NCBI RefSeq assembly: GCF_000226115.1 | Contig: NC_016458.1 | Coordinates: 2,976,001 to 3,040,000, forward strand | Reading direction: 5' to 3' | DNA: 64,000 nucleotides | Origin: Thermothielavioides terrestris NRRL 8126 | Taxonomy: Eukaryota; Ascomycota; Sordariomycetes; Sordariales; Chaetomiaceae | Part shown: positions 1-10,042 of the stretch, piece after piece | Layout of the letters: each line of letters starts with the position of its first letter | Numbering within the stretch: position 1 is the first letter of the stretch | The notes under the pieces: model-generated | Seen by the model: only the letters and a program-made list of their open reading frames with translations | Database searches by the model: none | What the model was told of the DNA's origin: nothing | Position numbers and translations under genes: made by a program

Positions 1-1120
1 CTTGATGAAACCTCAAGCGCGTCCGCTGCAGACACTGGGTACCGCCGGCAGCAGCAAAACAGACTGCCGTCAAGGAGAAGGGCTTCAGCATGCCATGCCC
101 CGTGGTGTCCCGGAGTATGCCGGTATCATTTTTCGAATTGAGGTTCCAACTCACCGGGCAACCCAAAAATACCAGGACTTTGGAGGCCAGAGGCCAGTCG
201 AAGCATTGAGCGAGAACCGGCAGTGCCGAGAGGGCGACTTCGGCGACGCTGCTAGACGCTTCCACTTCCCGGAGGTGCTGCTCTTCGGCCAAAACCCCTC
301 GACCTCCTCTCTCACGTTGTCGTCAACCACAGGATCTAGTCGAACCCCGACAGCGGATGTTACGAAAGGCGCTGAGCAGGCCGCCAGTGCAGAGAGGACA
401 GGGAGGAGAACATGGAGAAGATGGAAAGGAAGAGAGTAAACGCACCGGTATTGCTGACGTTTCCAAGACATCTACTTCTCTAGCCGGTGCTACCGCACAT
501 CGAAGTCAAGAAGGGCCGCGAGGTGACGTTGGAAAGCGAAGCCAGCCACGGAGAAGACACCGAACCCACATCGCGGGCAAAGCTCAGGATCCACAAGGAC
601 AAAACCGCTGTAGGCTGAGCTCTTGGAGAAATCCTCGCTGATCTTTTTCTGGGCCATCCCCGTCGTCAACAACCTCAAACCCGAGTATCGCGGGAAGCTC
701 ATCGACAAGATGCGGAAGCGGCTCAGGAAAAGCCCCAAAGCATGCCGACCTGTTCGGGATGATCCTGGGGCGAGACGGTGAGCATCCAAACTACTGCAGA
801 TTTCGTGTCCTGTGGATCCTCTTTGTGACCTGTCCGCTCAGGCCGCAAGAGCTCTACTTCGCCGTCCAGCTCGGCTTCGACAAGGACGGCTGCTCAGGAA
901 GCTAGGACCCTGACATCGTGGACTTGGACCGGGGCTTGGCAGAACGTCACTGTCGTGGGCCGCTTCGAGTGCGATTGCGAGTGTTGTAAAGCCGCTACTG
1001 GAGAAGGGCGCCAACCCCAGCTTAACTGATCGTGGTGACATTACGCTGTCGTCGTGTACCATTGAAAAAGGTGATGAGGCGATTATCGAACTGCTTGCTG
1101 AGGTCCCGATTTACTCGTAG
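1..1120 (+). pseudogene. Decayed NACHT-ankyrin (STAND/NLR-like) gene, 5' end outside window
   Basis: Several frames together read as the order expected in fungal NACHT-ankyrin proteins. GTAGSSKT at 38-61 aligns with a Walker A loop (usual form GKPGSGKST). SSRCY followed by PHIEVKKGREV, across a frameshift near 493-499, matches the conserved 'SSRHYPHI' stretch. From about 620, LIFFWAIPVVNNL matches the family's 'GIFLWVVLVV' helix. RVLWILFVTCPLRPQELYFAV (about 790-870) matches the 'PLRPEELYFA' block. The 3' end, at about 941-1120, is an ankyrin repeat (SLSWAASSAIASVVKPLLEK, GANPSLTD) ending in TAG at 1118-1120. The frame breaks near 493, 617, 735 and 910, with stops at 616-618 and 903-905, and most of the ankyrin array and the segment after the NACHT domain are missing. 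Intact relatives act as intracellular sensors in heterokaryon incompatibility and fungal innate recognition. A Walker B remnant near 255 (TLLDA) is doubtful. Confidence 0.72.
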
Positions 1121-1781
1121 CATCCCATCCATGATACCCAATGCACAGTTTGTTCTCCAGTGTCCAACTTCCCTTTTCTTCTTTGCTGTCCTCCGGTCTG
1201 TCTTCAGCTCCTTAGGAATCGGCTGGATTCGCCTTTTGATGTCCACGCCGTAATCGCTTCACTCCTGTTCCTGTCCGCTTTGCTTCCCAGTATCTTCACT
1301 TTCCCTCTTCGCCGGTGCGCCCTGTCTGTTCTGTCACATCGCATGGCCGATTCTTGGTATAGGAACTCGTAGTCGAGATAGACTAAGCTCCTGCACTCTC
1401 TTGGTGGTTTGTGGGAGAACCAAGGCCACAACCTCAACAAGAACTTGAACTCGGACAGTCTGTGTTTCAACCGCGCGAATCAAAAGTTGGTTTCGTGGGC
1501 ACCTCAGTGCGCCGCTGTTCTGCGTGGTTGATTGGAACGGGAGGCTAGAAAGTAAGGTAACAAGGCGCTTCAGTGCCTTCCTTCCTTCCCTCTCCGACCA
1601 CCCAGGGACCGAGCGACGAAGGAACTGGAAATTCTTACCTTTCTGGTGACTTCCACTCTTCTCCTTCATCCCCAAGAAACCAAAAAAACTTTCCAGCCAA
1701 CCAAATATCGATTTCTTGACCTCGAGAACCTCCCTCTCCTCTTCCCGTTGCTGCCGTTACCGACAAACCGACCGACCGATC
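1121..1781. other. Intergenic region upstream of the Arb2-domain gene
   Basis: I see no coding signal here. The last 150 bases are rich in CT and CAA runs, as is common in fungal 5' leaders, and probably hold the promoter and leader of the plus-strand gene that starts at 1782. Confidence 0.5.
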
Positions 1782-3483
1782 ATGTTTCGCCGTCGCTGGT
1801 CGGGCCTCCCGGCCGACCCAGTCTTTGCCGCCGACTTCAAAGAACTCGGGTACGTAATCCAGATTCCCGTCTCAGACAAGTCGTTCAGTCTCGCGCGCGT
1901 TCCGTGCTGACCCGCATCCACCACAGCTACTTCATCAACGACATCGACGAGATCCGATCCATCGACAACTCCGACTACTACTTCAAGTACTACCTGACCA
2001 AGAACTCCCGCTGGAACGAGCGCCAGCGCTTCGCCTTCAACGGTCAGTCCTCCCTCTCTCCTCCCCCCTCCTTCCTTTCTTCCACAAGTTGTTGTCCCTT
2101 CCCACTGTCGTCCCGCCATCTTCCCAACCAGGCCTACCCCTAACGCGCAACAGAAGCCGTCCGCAAAACCATCCACGCCCGCCTGACCGCCCCGTCGCCG
2201 TACAACTTCACCACGGTGCGGCTCCCGCTCGGCACGCCGCCCTCGCAGCCGCACGTGCCCGTGCTGACCTCGCCACACCTCGCAGCCGCCTCCCGCGTCG
2301 TCCTCCTCGTCGGCGAGCCCTGCCAGGCGCTCGGCGTGCTCGCGCACCGCGTGATCTGCGGGCGCGGCGGCATCACGCGCGGCTCCGTGCTGGGGCTGGT
2401 GGGCGCGCTGACGGCGGCGGCGGAGGCGGCTGCGCAGCCGCCGCCGGACGTCGTCCTGGCCAACACGGGCGAGCTGTGGTGGTGGCCCGAGGGCGGGCGC
2501 GGGCTGACGCCCGTGGAGCGGCACGCCGTGCCGATGGCCAGCGCCGTCCACTGGGGTCGGTGGCATGAGAAGGAGAATGAGATTGAGGGGCATCGGACGG
2601 TGCGGGAGCACGTGCGGGCCGTGTTCGAGGAGGTGGTTCTGAACGGGGAGATGGTGGACGAGCGGGCCAAGGTGGATGTCATTGCGGTGGGTGATGCGGC
2701 GGATGAGGTGGAGGGGTATCTGGACGATGAGGAGGTGTGGAAGAAGGTTGGCACGAGGCTGAATTGCCTGGTGGTGATGGGCGGGTTTTACAGCTCGGCG
2801 AACTTCAAGTGTGAAGGGTTCAGGCGGTTCATGAAGGAGGTAGGTTGTCCTGGACTGACGGGGCTGAGTTGCTGACAAGACACTGACTGACGCATTCGCA
2901 GCGCGGACGCGCGTACGTCATCCACCACACGCCCGTCGACACGCCCGTCGCCGGTCCGAGCGGCAACCCTGGCGCCTCCGGCTTCACCTCGTTCGGCTGC
3001 CCCGTCTACAGCGCAGGCCCCGCCGCCAAGTACACCGAAACGATGCTCATCGAGGCCCAGCGGGAGGTCGTCAGCTGGATCCAGCAGGTGGCGCTGGCTG
3101 GCGACGCGTACAAGAACGAGGTCTTCGCAGTGTTTGGCGAGGAGGGCACCGGTGTCACAACTGAGGAGCTGGATTCGCCGTGGGGTGCGCCGGAGACGGG
3201 TGTCGCCGAGACGAAGAAAGCGCAGACCGAGAAAGCTGAAGCCAAGGCCAGGAAGGATAATGCCGTGGGTGATGACAGTCAGGCGCAGTTCCAGCCGGAG
3301 TCTGCGAAAATGGCAGACGAGGAAGCCAAGCCCGATGTTGAAAAGGCGACGAATCCATCCGAGAGCGACGGGGCCGAAGATGGGAAGGCCGGCGGCCAGC
3401 AGGGCATGTCGCCGCCTTCTCTGAGCAAGGACTTCGAGGTGAAGGACCTGGCGAACGAGATCGAGGATCTCACCATCGGTTAG
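1782..3483 (+). CDS. Arb2 domain-containing protein
   Basis: Inferred exons are 1782-1849, 1927-2042, 2154-2839 and 2902-3483, joined by clean GT..AG introns, giving about 483 residues. The N-terminus (FKELGYFINDIDEIRS, then KNSRWNERQR) and the core (VVMGGFYSSANFKCEGF, followed by AYVIHHTPVDTPVAGP) are the signature blocks of the Arb2 domain family. In fission yeast Arb2 belongs to the argonaute siRNA chaperone (ARC) complex with Arb1 and Ago1, which passes duplex siRNA to Ago1 in heterochromatin formation. The same fold is found at the C-terminus of Hda1-type deacetylases, but there is no deacetylase domain here. The tail after about residue 350 is an acidic, Lys/Glu-rich disordered segment. 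The start is the first ATG in frame with the conserved N-terminus. A role in RNAi is inferred from family membership only. Confidence 0.85.
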
Positions 3484-3830
3484 AGCAGCGTCGAGAATCG
3501 AGGCGCAGAGTTTCTCAGGAGGTGTCGATGAGTCCACTTGATGCTCGAGCGTTTAGCGCTCTAGACGCAAACCAGGGCTCCTCCTACATACCGTACAGCC
3601 AGTTAGATATTCCCTCAATCTCAAGGCCTGATCTCCCATAGTTGCTCCCGATGCCTGTGATATGCAACTTTCCTACCGTAACACCCGCCAAATTTACCCA
3701 ACCTTGCTCCCCTTGCCCATCCAGAAAACGAGCGGTTTCTCGACACCATCCACCCGTGCTCATACATATTCACACCAAGTATCGATACACACCCCACCAT
3801 CCAGGACATCCACGGGCGCGGCTCCACCAA
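3484..3830. other. Short convergent intergenic region
   Basis: This segment lies between the 3' ends of the Arb2 gene (+) and the mitochondrial membrane protein gene (-). It should hold both 3' UTRs. I see no other feature. Confidence 0.5.
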
Positions 3831-5579
3831 TCAAGCCTGCAGGAACGACAGAATACCCCTCGGCGGCGGCTTCAGATCCTCCAACAGATCCTGGACCCTC
3901 CTCTGCCGCTCCTCAATGACCTTCTCCTCCGCCGCCCACCGACTGGTCTCCTCCTTCTCCTCCGCTCTCGCGGCAGCCCCAGCAACCCCTTCCCCCCACA
4001 GACCGCCAAACCAGCCCGCCCGCCGCTTGCCCGCCTTCTGCCCCGCAGCAGCGGCAGCCGCCGCGGCGGCCTCCTTCCGCGCGCGCTCCTCCCGCGCCAG
4101 CCGCGCCACCATGGCCGACCAGTTGCCCAGCCCCGTGGCGAGGCACTCGCGGCAGGCGGCGCGGGCGGGGTCGGGCTTCTCCGTGCGCCGCGGCGGCAGC
4201 CGGTGCAGCTGCTCCTCGGCGACGTCGACGGCCTCGCGCGTCCACCCGAGCCCTTCCTCGCGGCCGGCGGGCGAGGCCGCGGTCGCGTACAGGATCTCGC
4301 CGATGTGCAGGCTCAGCGCGGCCTCCTGGCAGAGGTCGAGCGGGTCGCGGACCGGCGGGGCGGTGCCGTCCGGCGGCGGGGGCGGGTAGGCCGGCGGGGT
4401 GAAGAGCTTGGTGAGGAGGGACCAGGGATTGGAGGTGGTGCTGGTCTTCTTGTTGGGAGCGGTGGTGTTGAGGGCCGCGGCGAGGGATGCGGGGGCGGGG
4501 GCGGGTTGTTCCGGCTCGGGGAGGCTGCGTCGGGCTTGCAGGATGGAGACGAGGATGGGGAGGGCCGAGGAGACGTCGCCTTGGCGGGCGCGGAAGGTGG
4601 CGTAAGCTGTGAGGGAGGTGAGGAGGTTTTCGGAGGGCGGGCCCGCGGCATCGTTGAGGACCCAGGTCTTTTTGTCGAGCGGTTCGGCGGGCAGGTTTGG
4701 CCGCTCAGATGCGGCCAGGCGGACTGCGTCTTCGTAGACAATGCTTGCCGGGCCGGCTATGCCCTTGTACTCCAGCCAGGAGGCATACGCCAGGCCGGCC
4801 TCGATTCTCTGCCGGTTTGTGAAGCCCGGGGTGCACAGGATCCGGAGATAGATGGCATCAGGCGGGTCGAAGCGCAGCTCACAGTCTTCCTCTCTCGGCG
4901 CGCCCTTGTAGCCCGGGGGGAGGGGCTTGGGAAAGGGGTTCGACGGGCCAATCATGACCCCCGGCGGGAACACAATATTCCTCGACTTATCCAGCACCCA
5001 GCCGTCCATGTACTCGGCGGCCTTGGCGTAGCCCATCATGGCCTCGAAGTAACCCCTTCTCCATTCCTCCGACTTGGCCGTGACGTCCTTCGTCCCCGGC
5101 GGGCAGTCGTGGGGCGCATCCTTGACGCCCTGCCCGTCGATCTTGGGATCGTGGAGCCGCGCAATTGTCGTCTCGAACCACCAGCCCACCTGCAGCCAGT
5201 CTGTGAGCTTGCCCGGTAGGGGTTCGTAGCGGGCGCAGTTGCCGCCGCGCAGGTCCATGCGCGTCCGGAAGCGCCATTCGTGGGGCGTGGGGTACCTGCG
5301 CTCGAGACGCTCCTGAACGATGGCAAACCAGGCGGCGAGCAAGGCGGCGCCAGCAATCCAGATGTAGCCCGTATACTTGATGCCCGTCTTGATCTCGTAC
5401 TTGAGCTGGGCCTTGCGCTCAGTCGTGAGGTAGCGGACGCGGGTGCGCGTAGACGGGACGGAGAGGAATGGGAGTTGTGGCCGGGCGCGGAGGTCGGTGC
5501 GGACGGCAGTGCTCTGCGTGAAGGTGCGCAGCAGCTTGCGGGCCCCCGCACGGCGCAAGAGAAGGAGGCGGGAGCGCAT
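3831..5579 (-). CDS. Mitochondrial inner-membrane protein, TPR-like (possibly Mgr3-like)
   Basis: One intronless frame encodes 582 residues starting at an ATG. The first about 55 residues are rich in Arg, Ser, Leu and Thr with no acidic residue (MRSRLLLLRRAGARKLLRTF), as expected of a mitochondrial presequence. One membrane segment follows at about residues 70-88 (GYIWIAGAALLAAWFAIV), then a long soluble region of helices with TPR-like spacing (AGLAYASWLEYKG, LTAYATFRARQGD, ALSLHIGEILY). The tail is Ala/Glu/Arg-rich and probably helical. This layout (presequence, one N-terminal membrane span, TPR-type helices) fits Mgr3, the adaptor of the yeast i-AAA protease Yme1, but sequence similarity cannot be judged here. 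Fungal relatives may carry an unsuitable permease label, and the protein has only one convincing membrane span. Confidence 0.6.
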   Translation of the reverse strand: MRSRLLLLRRAGARKLLRTFTQSTAVRTDLRARPQLPFLSVPSTRTRVRYLTTERKAQLKYEIKTGIKYTGYIWIAGAALLAAWFAIVQERLERRYPTPHEWRFRTRMDLRGGNCARYEPLPGKLTDWLQVGWWFETTIARLHDPKIDGQGVKDAPHDCPPGTKDVTAKSEEWRRGYFEAMMGYAKAAEYMDGWVLDKSRNIVFPPGVMIGPSNPFPKPLPPGYKGAPREEDCELRFDPPDAIYLRILCTPGFTNRQRIEAGLAYASWLEYKGIAGPASIVYEDAVRLAASERPNLPAEPLDKKTWVLNDAAGPPSENLLTSLTAYATFRARQGDVSSALPILVSILQARRSLPEPEQPAPAPASLAAALNTTAPNKKTSTTSNPWSLLTKLFTPPAYPPPPPDGTAPPVRDPLDLCQEAALSLHIGEILYATAASPAGREEGLGWTREAVDVAEEQLHRLPPRRTEKPDPARAACRECLATGLGNWSAMVARLAREERARKEAAAAAAAAAGQKAGKRRAGWFGGLWGEGVAGAAARAEEKEETSRWAAEEKVIEERQRRVQDLLEDLKPPPRGILSFLQA

Positions 5580-6797
5580 CGTGGCCTATGATCGAATTTG
5601 CAGCCGATTCAGGGATCAAAACGTCGAACCGTCAGATGGTCCCAATGGACCTGGGGGCAGATGTCAAAGCTTAACACATTTCCGGCAACTGCGCTTGAGT
5701 GGTTCCTTGTGTTGATGGTTCTGGTTGTCAGTGGCTGTCAGCCGCTCAAAGCGGGACGTCCGGTCAATGACGATAGACCGAGAGGAGCTGGTGTTGAGCT
5801 TGGAAATAAGTTCGCGTACTCCGTCCATTCTTGGCAGCCCCGCATCACACCGGGGCCATTTCACGGTAGTTAAGACCCACAGGAGCTCGACTTGTTGCTT
5901 TGATTCGCTGCCCGAACGCCGCTGCAATGGTCTCTCAACTGGCGAGTTCAGGTGCAGAGCCCAGATGCCTCTCCATACCGTCCGAGCACCGTTCGAATTA
6001 GTTAGGTACGGAATAGAAGGATCCTGCTTCTAGCCATCCATCACTTATGGCCAGCCACTGTCAGGAACAGATGCGCCGCAATGCCCAAAAAGTGCCCAGT
6101 TCGCGGCACTAGACATCGTTCAATTCATCGATTGACCCCCCGGCGAAGATCCTCGAGTCAAAAAGCCGACGGCTTTCCTTGGTTGTGCCGCTCCCGGGGG
6201 GAGCCTCCAAGATTCTGTGATCTTTTGTTTTGTTGGCAAGGGTTTAGCTCCCCGCCAGATCCTGGTCGGCGTAGTCACTGGCCAAAATGTGGGTTGAGCC
6301 TCCGGGAACAAGCAAGGAGCATCAAGCAACGAGGACTTCGCAGGGTGGTCTGGCTGACAGTCTGGAAAGCGATCAGAATGTCGCCTTAGTCTGGTCCGAA
6401 GCAGTGAACTCGAACCAGGCGAGAATGGCGTCATGCTATGTCCTCTGATATCCAAGTTCACGGAGATTCGCGGAGACTTGCCACCTGGCGAACTGATACT
6501 GATACTGACCAGACTCGCGAGGAAGGCTGCCGCTGCTCATAACGGATCTTGCGGCCGAGTCGGCGAAGGACACACGCAGGCTTAGTCTTCGGGCGATTGT
6601 TCCCCTTGCACATGCACAGGTACCACTGAGCAATAGCGGGAACGGGGGACAAGCAGGACAGCGCGTACCGGATGTTCGGGAAGCTCTGAACATGTACGGC
6701 AAACAATCACACGACTCTATTTGGGCATCCCAGCATGGAGCCATGCGTCCTGGAAGCGCCCCCACCGGTTGACAGCAGGTCTTGCAGTCCCTGCCAC
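5580..6797. other. Intergenic region
   Basis: About 1.2 kb between the 5' end of the mitochondrial membrane protein gene and the 3' end of ipi3. No conserved protein segment is visible in either orientation, and the short open frames lack ATG-led conserved content. No tRNA-like A/B-box pair was found. Confidence 0.45.
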
Positions 6798-8170
6798 TCA
6801 GCGACTGGACTTCGTTTCAGCATAGCGTTGCAGCGTTCGCTTCTGGAGCGCTCTTTGCTCTCTGATTATCTCCCACAACTCTTCATTTTGCCTCTGCAAA
6901 TCTTGGTCGCCAGCTGATTCGGTTGCTGGTTGGTAAAAGGCTGTAATCGCGCTTTCCACCGCTTCTTGCGAAAAGCCTCTGGTGTTAAGCAGCGAGTCGA
7001 ATCTGGTTTCCGGCATCAAACCGGCATCGAATTGGCTGTTGAAAGCGTACGCCCCCTTGGCCAGGCCAGGCTTGACGATGTTCACAGTTTTCGTAGGCCT
7101 GCCTGTTGGAAACGGCGAAACAAAGGCGATATTGGTGACGGCGGCGTTGAGATTGGCCAACTCGACGGGCGACTTGTTTTCTGCAATGTTCCATCTCAAT
7201 ATCTGGCCTCTCGGGTGCCCGGTCAGTAGCACAGTGCCATCGTAGCTCAAGCTAAGACAGGAAGCCGGCCCAACGTCGGGTTGCGTCGCGCCAAACGGCG
7301 AGGAGACCGGAACGGTTGCCGACAGATCTTCAGCTCCAGCCCCAAGGAGAGGCTTCTCGGCAAACACCTCTGTCACGTAGAGCGAACCATCCTCGCAGGA
7401 AACACAGATGGCCCTGGCGGATGGGTCGAGGGACAGACAAAGAGGGGGGCTGGGGAAGAGTACAGTGCGCAACGCATCTCCGGTCTGGTAGTTCCAGATG
7501 ACGCAGGACTTATCCTTACTCGCCGACACACAGAAATTCGTCTCGCTGCTGGTGCTCGGGCTGGCCGCGAGACCCGTGACGGCAGCCCTGTGGTGAGAGA
7601 GGCTCCGTTGTGGCTCGTGCTCGCCAGCCGAGTCCAGCTCGAGCAGTTGAGGCAGAGACCACACGTGGATATTCGAGTCGTCAGATCCTGAGAGGACATG
7701 GTAGGGCGTGGCAGCAAGGCAGGACACTGCCTGGACGTGGCGGGCTGGCGTTGACACTAGTCGGCCAGTGCATGTCTGTGGGCCCTGTTAGTGGTCGGGG
7801 GGGCCGAGACTGCGAAAGCGGGTCTGCCTCTCACCTCCCAAAGCATTAGACGGCCTTCTGTTGTGCCCACGACGACGACATCGCCGGCCAGCGTCAAGCA
7901 CCTTATCCGCTCGGGAAAGGGGACAAACGCTTCCTGATTGCCACGGAGCCTGGAGTAGACGTGCACATACGCCTTCTCATGCTGGGCAGCGAACACGTGG
8001 GTCTCGCTGACGCCGAGACTGTTCACTGAACTCGAGCTATTCTTGAAGGTCGACTTGACCGAGTACGCGGGACTGAGCGTGTGGCAATATATGCCGACAT
8101 CTTTGGCAATGGCCGTGTTGGAGGATAGCGGGCCCCCGCAGATAGTTGAGAAGAACTCCTCCGAGAGCAT
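6798..8170 (-). CDS. IPI3: Pre-rRNA-processing WD40 protein Ipi3
   Basis: The two exons (7835-8170 and 6798-7775, read on the minus strand) give about 437 residues. The 59-bp intron joins LMLWE to TCTGRLVSTP. The protein begins MLSEEFFSTICG and carries WD-type blades such as HVQAVSCLAATPYHVLSGSD followed by NIHVWSLP, then SASKDKSCVIWNYQTG. It ends in a short C-terminal helix (LWEIIREQRALQKRTLQRYA). These match Ipi3 of ascomycetes, which with Rix1/Ipi2 and Ipi1 forms the Rix1 complex that removes ITS2 from pre-60S particles, and which also takes part in replication licensing in yeast. The ATG at 8168-8170 has a good fungal context (GCCACG before ATG). The same frame stays open for a further 738 bp upstream (see findings). 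Confidence 0.9.
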
Positions 8171-10042
8171 CGTGGCTGCCTTAGTCTTCTGCCACTCCGA
8201 CTGTCCCTTGGGTATTGTGGCTAGCACAGAGAAGATAGCTGCTGGCTGATTCAACGAACGAACACAGCTCCGGCCAATCGTAGGAGCAAGTCGCGCTCCG
8301 CTGAATCTTGTGCGTCGCTCAGGCGTGACGGCTGTGACAACGTGACACCAAAAGCAGTTGGCGCCCCCAAAGTCAAATTCCGGCCGACAGGTGCAGAGGG
8401 TTCCACCGGTGTCGCTGTGAGACAGGTCGCCCCTTGACGGGACGGTGCACGCAAGGGGGAGCGTGTGGGCAACGGGCGCGGGAGTGATAGGAATGACGGA
8501 AGCGAGTGACGGAATTCCTGTGACTGCTGGAGGAACCACGGAGGAATCGAGTTGTGCTAGGTCGCAACCGCGACTTGCTTCATACGCTGAAATTTTTGGG
8601 AAAACGAAGTAGCTCTTTCCTTTTTCCACACGGGCCAGTGCTGCTGATTGGTCACACAAAGCTTTGACGCCGAGTGGGTCCGCTCGGGAGGCTGCGATGT
8701 TCGATCTCAGCCGCAAGGCAACTGACTGCTTGGCATCCCTGCGGGAAGCTCCAATCCCCACCAGCTGCAAGTGGATCCGAACCTGGCAAGTTAGACGACC
8801 ACAATCGGCTCGCTGACCTGGAGTTTTCTCCATGTCCACTCTCGCACAGCTAACTATCACAGTACACCAAATGGAAGGCAAATCCATAGTGTACAGAGTA
8901 TTGTGCAATCGGTAGCCCCTGGCACGTGGTTGGGCTGGGTGGCAGGCGTGATCACAGATTTTCTTCCCTTCCCGTCATTGAGAACGTCAAACTCTGATGT
9001 CTTGTTATGCTTTTTCCCTGCGATGATCATGGCCGCCTGCTGGACGTGTTCCGCATGGTGTGTGCCTCCATGCCGGGAAATGATGCCGCACTAAGGTCAA
9101 GACGTCCCTAGAACTTCAAACAGCCACATCGGGATGCACCTTCTAGCCCATTCAAGTCCTCGCCATTCTCGGGAACTGCCTCGGGCGACTGGGGCAGTCG
9201 TTCGACCACGGCTTGCCGCAGATCCAGCTAGCTACCATGAGAAGTTTACCATGAGGGCTGCCACTTCGACAGATCAGATCTCGGACTTGGCCATGGGGGG
9301 TCTGCTCCTTTGTACGCTCGGTACATTAGCTCCATGCCCGCGCAAGGGATCGGAACAGCGAATCGGATAGATCTCTGTCCGCCACCGACTCCAAGCTCGC
9401 CGTCCTTGTGGGGTGGCTTGGACCGCCGGCGATCGCGGCCCAGAACCTCCACAGGGGTTCATTGTGGTTCATCTGCAGGTAAGTCGAGCGGCATGCACCT
9501 ATCCGCGTCTCTGATCACTGACCCTCTCGACACGAGGCCCGCCCGCCACAGAACGCGACGTTATCCCCAGGATTTCACCTGCCACAAGCTGCAGTGATCG
9601 TGTTTCGCGGCTTCTGCGGCCAGAAACGGCGGCCCCAGAGGAAGAATGGCGAGCCGGTGACGGGTGTTGTGCCTGACGAATCTGCAGGTCAGTGATCGTC
9701 CTGGCCTGCCGTGATCCGGGTGCCTTCCCCACCCACCTACTACACTAGTGCTGTTGAGGTGCAGCCAAGTCGGACCTCTTCTCTCGCCCTGATTGCCAGT
9801 CCCGGCCAGGCCTCTTCCTTCTTTTGCTGTTTGCGCTGTAACTACACGGGGCACGGACTGTAGAGCAGCGCGGCCACCCTCCTTATCGGCGCCACAGCAC
9901 TGACAAACCCAGGTATCACGAGGTCGACCACGTCGTATCCCCCGAAAACCCCCTGCCTTTCCCCTAATGGGAGGCTAGGGAGACGGGGACACTTATACAC
10001 CCCGTCTTCCAACCTCCAGGTGCCTCCGCCCCTTGCCGCTGC
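8171..10042. other. Intergenic region between divergent ipi3 and an unknown gene
   Basis: About 1.9 kb holding two divergent promoters. The ipi3-side 738 bp is open in the ipi3 frame but has no recognisable domain. An AAATTTTT-type run at about 8588-8597, resembling the ribosomal RNA processing element seen upstream of ribosome-biogenesis genes, lies about 420 bp before the ipi3 ATG. The rest shows nothing I can assign. Confidence 0.4.

Noticed and set aside
1757..2878. A 373-residue open frame on the minus strand
   Set aside because: It runs antisense to the Arb2 gene, whose plus-strand product has conserved domain blocks and introns in phase. The antisense peptide is low-complexity.
3642..5219. 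A 525-residue open frame on the plus strand
   Set aside because: It is the antisense shadow of the mitochondrial membrane protein gene, GC-rich and without conserved segments.
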